DNA of 64,000 nucleotides from Ensifer sp. Root278. GTDB taxonomy: Bacteria; Pseudomonadota; Alphaproteobacteria; Rhizobiales; Rhizobiaceae. The stretch is taken from NCBI RefSeq assembly GCF_001429285.1, contig NZ_LMJJ01000023.1:449708-513707 (forward strand), written 5' to 3'. Below the pieces are notes generated by a model. It saw only the letters and a list, made by a program, of their open reading frames with translations, had not been told where the DNA came from and did no database searches. Position 1 is the stretch's first letter; every line of letters starts with the position of its first letter. Positions 57,725 to 64,000 of this stretch are shown piece by piece. The position numbers were made by a program, and so were the translations under genes.

Positions 57725-59242
57725 ATGGAGAAATCGGTGTCTGCGCCGTCCACCATCCTGCTCGCACCGGAGGACAACGTCGTCGTGGCGACATTGGCGA
57801 TTGCCGCCGGTGATGCCTTGCCGAACGGCGCTCGCGCAGCAGTAAAGGTCGATGCCGGCCACAAGATTGCGATCCGTCCCATTCGCGCCGGCGAACCGGT
57901 CGTCAAATACGCCCAGGCGATCGGACGGGCGACCGCCGACATCGCGCCGGGCGACCATGTGCATTCCCACAATCTTGCCTTCGACCGGGATCGTCTGGCG
58001 ATCGGGCCACAAGGGACGCCGGAGGTGGCAAGCGATACCGACAAGGCACGCACCTTCAAGGGCTATCGCCGCGCAGATGGCCGGGCTGCGACGCGAAACT
58101 ATATCGGTGTCGTCGCCAGCGTTAACTGTTCCACCACGGTCTGCCGTGCCATCGCCGAGGAGGCGAACCGCCGCATCCTGCCCAAATACGAAGGCATCGA
58201 CGGCTTCGTGCCGATCGTGCACGATCAGGGCTGCGGCATGTCGTCGACCGGCGACGGAATGGCCAATCTGCACCGCACGCTTGCCGGCTACGCCCGCCAT
58301 GCCAATTTCGGCGGCGTGCTGATGGTGGGCCTCGGCTGCGAGGTCAATCAGCTGACGCTCTATGGCCAGAGCGGCGCCGGCGCGGAGAAACGTCATTTCA
58401 ACATTCAGGAGGCCGGCGGCTCGCGCCGCTCCGTGGAAAAGGCACTCGGCATTCTCGAAGAAATCGCGGCCGAAATCGGAAAAGAGCGCCGTATTGCCAT
58501 TCCGGTCAGCGAGATCATCGTCGGCTTGCAATGTGGCGGGTCGGACGGGCTTTCGGGCATCACCGCCAATCCGGCGCTTGGCGCCGCCGTCGATATCCTT
58601 GCTGCAGCCGGCGGCACGGCGATCCTCTCGGAGACCTCTGAGATCTATGGTGCCGAGCACCTGCTACGCAGCCGGGCGGTGAATGAGGCCGTAGCGGTGA
58701 AACTCGACGGCCTGATTGCCTGGTGGGAGAACTATGTGGCGATGCATGGCGCATCGCTCGACAACAATCCTTCGCCGGGCAACAAACGCGGTGGACTAAC
58801 CACCATTCTTGAAAAATCACTCGGTGCTGTCGCCAAGGGTGGCCGGTCGCCGCTGAACGCAGTCTATCGGTATGCCGAACGGGTCACCGAGCACGGGCTC
58901 GTCTTCATGGATACGCCCGGCTACGATCCGGTATCTGCCACCGGCCAGGTTGCCGGCGGTGCCAACGTCATTGCCTTTACCACCGGCCGCGGCAGCTGTT
59001 TCGGCTGTAGGCCGGCGCCGTCGATCAAGCTTACCAGCAACACGGCGCTGTTTCGGGCGATGGAAGAGGACATGGACATCGATTGCGGGGTGATCGCTTC
59101 GGGGGAGGTGAGCATTGCCGGGCTTGGCCGGGAGATCTTCGACCTGATCGTCGAGACCGCCTCTGGCCGCAAGACCAAGAGCGAGCTTTTCGGCTACGGC
59201 GACAACGAGTTCGTGCCCTGGCATCTGGGGGCGACGCTCTAG
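57725..59242 (+). CDS. UxaA-family altronate/sugar-acid dehydratase
   Basis: A 505-residue dehydratase with an N-terminal SAF domain (residues about 10-95, ending HVHSHNLAF) and the large C-terminal UxaA domain (YRRADGRAATRNYIGVVASVNCS, VHDQGCGM, GLGCEVNQ, LQCGGSDGLSGITANPALG, FTTGRGSCFGCRPAPSIKL). UxaA makes 2-keto-3-deoxygluconate from D-altronate; other members use other aldonates. The ATG at 57725 has a poor ribosome site; GTG 57737 after GGAGAA is an alternative. It heads the rightward catabolic unit. Confidence 0.87.
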   Translation: MEKSVSAPSTILLAPEDNVVVATLAIAAGDALPNGARAAVKVDAGHKIAIRPIRAGEPVVKYAQAIGRATADIAPGDHVHSHNLAFDRDRLAIGPQGTPEVASDTDKARTFKGYRRADGRAATRNYIGVVASVNCSTTVCRAIAEEANRRILPKYEGIDGFVPIVHDQGCGMSSTGDGMANLHRTLAGYARHANFGGVLMVGLGCEVNQLTLYGQSGAGAEKRHFNIQEAGGSRRSVEKALGILEEIAAEIGKERRIAIPVSEIIVGLQCGGSDGLSGITANPALGAAVDILAAAGGTAILSETSEIYGAEHLLRSRAVNEAVAVKLDGLIAWWENYVAMHGASLDNNPSPGNKRGGLTTILEKSLGAVAKGGRSPLNAVYRYAERVTEHGLVFMDTPGYDPVSATGQVAGGANVIAFTTGRGSCFGCRPAPSIKLTSNTALFRAMEEDMDIDCGVIASGEVSIAGLGREIFDLIVETASGRKTKSELFGYGDNEFVPWHLGATL

Positions 59243-59282
59243 ACATGTGGCGACTGGCATCCTTGGAGGAGGAGAACAGGGA

Positions 59283-60302
59283 ATGCAGACGAGACGGATC
59301 GGTCGAACCGGACTATCGGTGACCGAGTACAGCTTCGGCGCCGCCGGTCTCGGCGGGCTCTACCGGGAGTGCACCCGCGACGCTGCCATGGCGACGCTGG
59401 ACGCGGCCTGGCAGTCGGGTATGCGCTACTTTGATGTGGCGCCTTTTTACGGCCTCGGGCTTGGAGAACGCCGGGTCGGCGACTTCCTGCGCGAAAAGCC
59501 GCGCGACGAATTCGTGCTCTCCACCAAGGTCGGCCGGCTCCTCCATCCGGTGCCGGAAGACAAGGTGCCAGACTATTCCTATGTGAAGCCGCTCAATTTC
59601 GATGTCAGATACGACTACAGCTATGACGGCATCATGCGCTCCGTCGAGTTCAGCTACGCCCGGCTCGGACTCAGCCGCATCGACATCCTCTATGTCCACG
59701 ACATCGGCGGCTACACCCACGGTGCCGCCCGCAATGCCGTCTATATCAGGCAGTTGCTGGACGGCGGCCTCAAGGCGCTGGAGGAGCTGAAATCCTCAGG
59801 AGCGATCGTCGCCTATGGTCTCGGTGTGAACGAGGTACCGGTCTGCCTGGAGGTCATGCGGCGGGCCGATATCGACTGCATCCTGCTTGCCGGCCGCTAT
59901 ACACTGCTCGACCGCTCGGCCGTCGCCGAACTGTTGCCGCTCTGTGAAAAGAAGCAGACCTCGCTTGTCGTCGGCGGGGTCTTCAACTCGGGCATTCTGG
60001 CAACGGGCCCGGTCGAGGGGGCGCATTTCGATTACATGCCGGCAACGGAAGATATCCGGCAAAAGGTCGGTGCCATGGAGGTGGTCGCGCGCGGTATGAA
60101 CGTGCCGCTTGCCGCGCCAGCCATGCAGTTTCCGCTGAGCCATCCCAAGGTCGCCTCCGTGCTGGTCGGCACCGCCAAGCCGGAGAGTCTGAGGCGCAAC
60201 ATGGCGCTCACCGAACACCGGTTTTCCGCGGCCGATTTCGCGGCTTTTGAACCGTTCACGCTGGTCGCGCCGGAGCTCGGCGACGAGGCTGTTCGCGTTT
60301 AG
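59283..60302 (+). CDS. Aldo/keto reductase (aldose 1-dehydrogenase/pyridoxal 4-dehydrogenase-like)
   Basis: A 339-residue NAD(P)-dependent TIM-barrel oxidoreductase. The catalytic set is visible: Asp and Tyr in FDVAPFYGLGLGERRVG, Lys in VLSTKVGRL, His in ILYVHDIGG. The APFYG form and overall layout resemble D-threo-aldose (L-fucose) 1-dehydrogenase and pyridoxal 4-dehydrogenase. In this cluster it would oxidise a free sugar to its lactone. GGAGGAGGAG and AGGGA lie before the ATG. It is 40 bases after the uxaA-like gene. Confidence 0.87.
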   Translation: MQTRRIGRTGLSVTEYSFGAAGLGGLYRECTRDAAMATLDAAWQSGMRYFDVAPFYGLGLGERRVGDFLREKPRDEFVLSTKVGRLLHPVPEDKVPDYSYVKPLNFDVRYDYSYDGIMRSVEFSYARLGLSRIDILYVHDIGGYTHGAARNAVYIRQLLDGGLKALEELKSSGAIVAYGLGVNEVPVCLEVMRRADIDCILLAGRYTLLDRSAVAELLPLCEKKQTSLVVGGVFNSGILATGPVEGAHFDYMPATEDIRQKVGAMEVVARGMNVPLAAPAMQFPLSHPKVASVLVGTAKPESLRRNMALTEHRFSAADFAAFEPFTLVAPELGDEAVRV

Positions 60303-60385
60303 CGGGCGGGGGCCGCGTTTCGGTCTGAAATGCTGTTCCGGCAGCTTGCCAAGCCGGAATTGTCGTATTAGCATTCCAATATGTT

Positions 60386-60399
60386 TTTTATCGATAAAA
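60386..60399. promoter_or_regulatory. Perfect 14-bp palindrome upstream of the binding-protein gene
   Basis: TTTTATCGATAAAA, 70 bases before the binding-protein ATG. GATAAAAG, with one base beyond the palindrome, is shared with the uxaA-like promoter. Candidate operator for the GntR regulator. Confidence 0.5.
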
Positions 60400-60469
60400 G
60401 GTCGATAGCTAGCACCTGCGATCGATCTCCAAGAAATGGAACACGGTGCACTGAGAGGAGAAACCTGGG

Positions 60470-61459
60470 ATGAGCATTCTGAAAAGCAGCCTTACCCGTC
60501 GCGCCTTCACCGCTTTGGCCGGTGCCGCGATGATCGCCGGCATGTCGCCGGCCGCGTCCTTTGCGCAGGACGTGACGATCCCGATCATCGTCAAGGACAC
60601 CACGTCCTTCTACTGGCAAATCGTGCTTGCTGGTGCCCGCGCCGCCGGCAAGGATCTGGGTGTCAATGTACCTGAACTCGGCGCCCAGTCCGAGTCCGAC
60701 ATCAACGGCCAGATCAGCATTCTCGAAAACGCGGTTGCCGGCGCGCCGGCTGCCGTCGTGATCTCGCCGACGGAGTTCAAGGCACTCGGCAAGCCGATCG
60801 ATGAGGCGGCCAAGGCCGTCCCGATCATCGGTATCGACTCCGGCGCCGACTCCAAGGCATTCTCCTCGTTCCTGACCACCGACAACGTCCAGGGCGGCCG
60901 TATTGCCGCCGACGGTCTTGCGGCCGCCGTGAAGGAAATGAGCGGCAAGGAAGAGGGCGAAATCGCCATCATTACCAGCCTTCCGGGTGTCGGCTCGCTC
61001 GACCAGCGCCGTGAAGGCTTCCTCGATCAGGTCAAGACCAAGTACCCGGGCTTCAAGGTCGTCGTCGACAAATACGCCGACGGGCAGGCGACCACCGGCC
61101 TCAACATCATGACCGACCTGATCACCGCCAATCCGAACCTTGTCGGTGTGTTCGCGTCGAACCTGATCATGGCGCAGGGCGTCGGTCAGGCGATCGCCGA
61201 AAACAAACTCGGCGACAAGATCAAGGTGATCGGCTTCGACAGCGACGACAAGACCGTCGGCTTCCTCAAGGAAGGGGTTCTGGCGGGTCTCGTCGTTCAG
61301 GATCCCTACCGGATGGGCTATGATGGCGTGAAGACGGCACTGGCCGTCTCCAAGGGCGAAAAAGTCGAGGCGAATGTCGACACCGGTGCCAATCTGGTGA
61401 CCAAAGCCAATATGGCCGAACCGAAGATCGACGCTCTCTTGAACCCTAAGGTCAAGTGA
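60470..61459 (+). CDS. Sugar ABC transporter, periplasmic binding protein (RbsB-like)
   Basis: A 329-residue exported binding protein of the ribose/xylose-type (CUT2) class. The N-terminus SLTRRAFTALAG followed by a hydrophobic stretch looks like a twin-arginine signal, cleaved probably after ASFA. The mature part starts VTIPIIVKDTTSFYWQIVLAGARAAGK and has GIDSGADSKAFSSFLTTDN and VIGFDSDDKTVGFLKEGVLAGLVVQDPYRMGY, typical of RbsB. The ligand is not known. It begins the transporter unit. Confidence 0.9.
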   Translation: MSILKSSLTRRAFTALAGAAMIAGMSPAASFAQDVTIPIIVKDTTSFYWQIVLAGARAAGKDLGVNVPELGAQSESDINGQISILENAVAGAPAAVVISPTEFKALGKPIDEAAKAVPIIGIDSGADSKAFSSFLTTDNVQGGRIAADGLAAAVKEMSGKEEGEIAIITSLPGVGSLDQRREGFLDQVKTKYPGFKVVVDKYADGQATTGLNIMTDLITANPNLVGVFASNLIMAQGVGQAIAENKLGDKIKVIGFDSDDKTVGFLKEGVLAGLVVQDPYRMGYDGVKTALAVSKGEKVEANVDTGANLVTKANMAEPKIDALLNPKVK

Positions 61460-61554
61460 CGACGGCCGCGGCGGGCCCATTGCCCGCCGCACCCGCTTGC
61501 GACCGGGAACGAGGACCGGTCGCAAGCGATCTCTGCGATGGGAGGAATGCGCAG

Positions 61555-63108
<1,554 letters not shown>

Positions 63109-63148
63109 ACACATAAAAAGAAATCTGAGGGACGCAGGGAGGAAGACG

Positions 63149-64000
63149 ATGAGTGCGGAAACGGTGGAAAGCGGCGCCAGCGCGGCGCCACGCAAGGGCG
63201 TGAGCATTCTGTTCGGCCTCACCCTCCTGGGGCTGCTTCTGTTCCTCTGGCTACTGCTGGGCCTTGCCACCAACAGTTTTTGGACGCCAAACAACATCAG
63301 CAACCTGTTGCGCCAGGGGGCGATGACGGCCATCCTCGCGGTTGGCCAAACCTTCGTCATCATCACCGCCGGCATCGATCTTTCGGTGGGGGCCGTGGTC
63401 GGCTTCACCAGCGTCATCGTCGCCTGGCTGCTTGCGGCTGGCGTGCCGCTCTGGGCCGCCATCATCCTCACGCTCGCCTTCGGGGTGCTGATCGGCGCCT
63501 TCCATGCCTTCGGCATCGTGCGCATGGGTCTGCCGCCCTTCATCATAACACTTGCGACCCTGACATCGCTGCGCGGGATCGGCCTGCTGATCACCAACGG
63601 TTCGACGATCTCGATTACCAATGAAGCCTTCACCAACTTCTCTCGCGCGGATTTCCTCGGTGTGCCGAGCCTGTTCTGGATGGTGATCGTGGTGGCGATC
63701 CCGGCCTATGTCTTCCTGCACTTGAGCCGCTTCGGCCGTTATCTCTTCGCGGTCGGCTCCAACAGCGAGGCGGCGCGCCTCTCCGGCGTCAACGTGCACC
63801 GCACCATCTATCTCGCCTATATCCTGTCATCGACCTGCGCCGCCTTCGTCGGCCTGCTGCTCGCCTCGCGCATCGGCATCGGCAACGCGACGCAAGCCGA
63901 GGGATGGGAACTGCAGGCGATCGCCTCGTCGGTCATCGGCGGCACCAGTCTGTTCGGGGCCGTCGGCTCGGTTCATGGGCCGCTGCTCGGCGCTTTCATC
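63149..64000 (+). CDS. Sugar ABC transporter permease (RbsC-like), partial
   Basis: The first 284 codons of a membrane permease that runs off the right edge. It follows the ATPase by 40 bases and has GGGAGGA before its ATG. Several membrane helices are visible, with FVIITAGIDLSVGAVVGF (the conserved CUT2 signature), MGLPPFIITLATLTSLRG and GGTSLFGAVGSVHGPLLGA near the edge. Family members are about 320-340 residues, so only the last 40-60 are missing. Confidence 0.9.
   Translation, partial: MSAETVESGASAAPRKGVSILFGLTLLGLLLFLWLLLGLATNSFWTPNNISNLLRQGAMTAILAVGQTFVIITAGIDLSVGAVVGFTSVIVAWLLAAGVPLWAAIILTLAFGVLIGAFHAFGIVRMGLPPFIITLATLTSLRGIGLLITNGSTISITNEAFTNFSRADFLGVPSLFWMVIVVAIPAYVFLHLSRFGRYLFAVGSNSEAARLSGVNVHRTIYLAYILSSTCAAFVGLLLASRIGIGNATQAEGWELQAIASSVIGGTSLFGAVGSVHGPLLGAFI

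Overview
This window looks like a piece of the main chromosome of a Rhizobiaceae bacterium, most likely Sinorhizobium/Ensifer or a close relative. The grounds are high GC, typical alphaproteobacterial proteins (TrcR/DUF1013, DUF1674, a 1.6-kilo-residue NAD-glutamate dehydrogenase, HemJ, Tim44-like protein), rhizobial-type palindromic intergenic repeats, and a hemE-proximal replication origin. I see no phage, insertion sequence, CRISPR array, rRNA or tRNA gene.

The centre of the window is the chromosomal origin and its segregation machinery. A 407-base gap at 41313-41719, between hemE (leftward) and ppsR (rightward), carries an AT-rich stretch and several DnaA-box-like 9-mers, one of them a perfect match; this is the layout of the Caulobacter and S. 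meliloti chromosomal oriC. Left of it the leading-strand genes run leftward: hemE-hemJ, rho, mnmE, mnmG-rsmG-parA-parB. Right of it they run rightward: ppsR-maf-aroE-coaE-dnaQ, then timA-like, mltA, smr, xre and gyrB. Five strong parS sites (15/16 to the TGTTTCACGTGAAACA consensus) and four weaker look-alikes lie between 4.5 and 43.2 kb, around parAB and oriC. Three of the nine lie inside genes, where the site is read as (V/D)SRET.

0-20 kb holds housekeeping and metabolic genes: a PAP2 phosphatase, an MHS-type transporter with a large extra soluble insert, asd, a lytic transglycosylase, beta-carbonic anhydrase, pdxY, gdhZ, a UMF1-type MFS permease, purH, a heparinase-like protein, rsmB and htpX. 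20-32 kb holds a DUF1674 protein, acsA, trcR, a solitary ectoine synthase gene (ectC) divergent from a GcvA-type LysR regulator, prpE, a YggS-type PLP protein, and leuS-lptE-holA.

52-64 kb is accessory metabolism: a nitroreductase, succinate-semialdehyde dehydrogenase, and then a sugar/sugar-acid catabolic island. The island holds an HpaI-type aldolase, a mannitol/tagaturonate-type dehydrogenase, a GntR regulator with two N-terminal winged helices, a UxaA-type dehydratase, an aldo/keto reductase and a ribose-type ABC transporter whose permease runs off the window. Together they suggest import of a sugar, oxidation, dehydration to a 2-keto-3-deoxy acid and aldol cleavage. The substrate cannot be read from sequence.

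The observations most worth a second look are the parS/oriC arrangement, the orphan ectC with its own divergent regulator, the double-HTH GntR regulator with a sequence motif shared by two promoters of its cluster, the transporter insert, a possible 39-residue secreted peptide gene before asd, and a strongly structured leader between gdhZ and the UMF1 permease.
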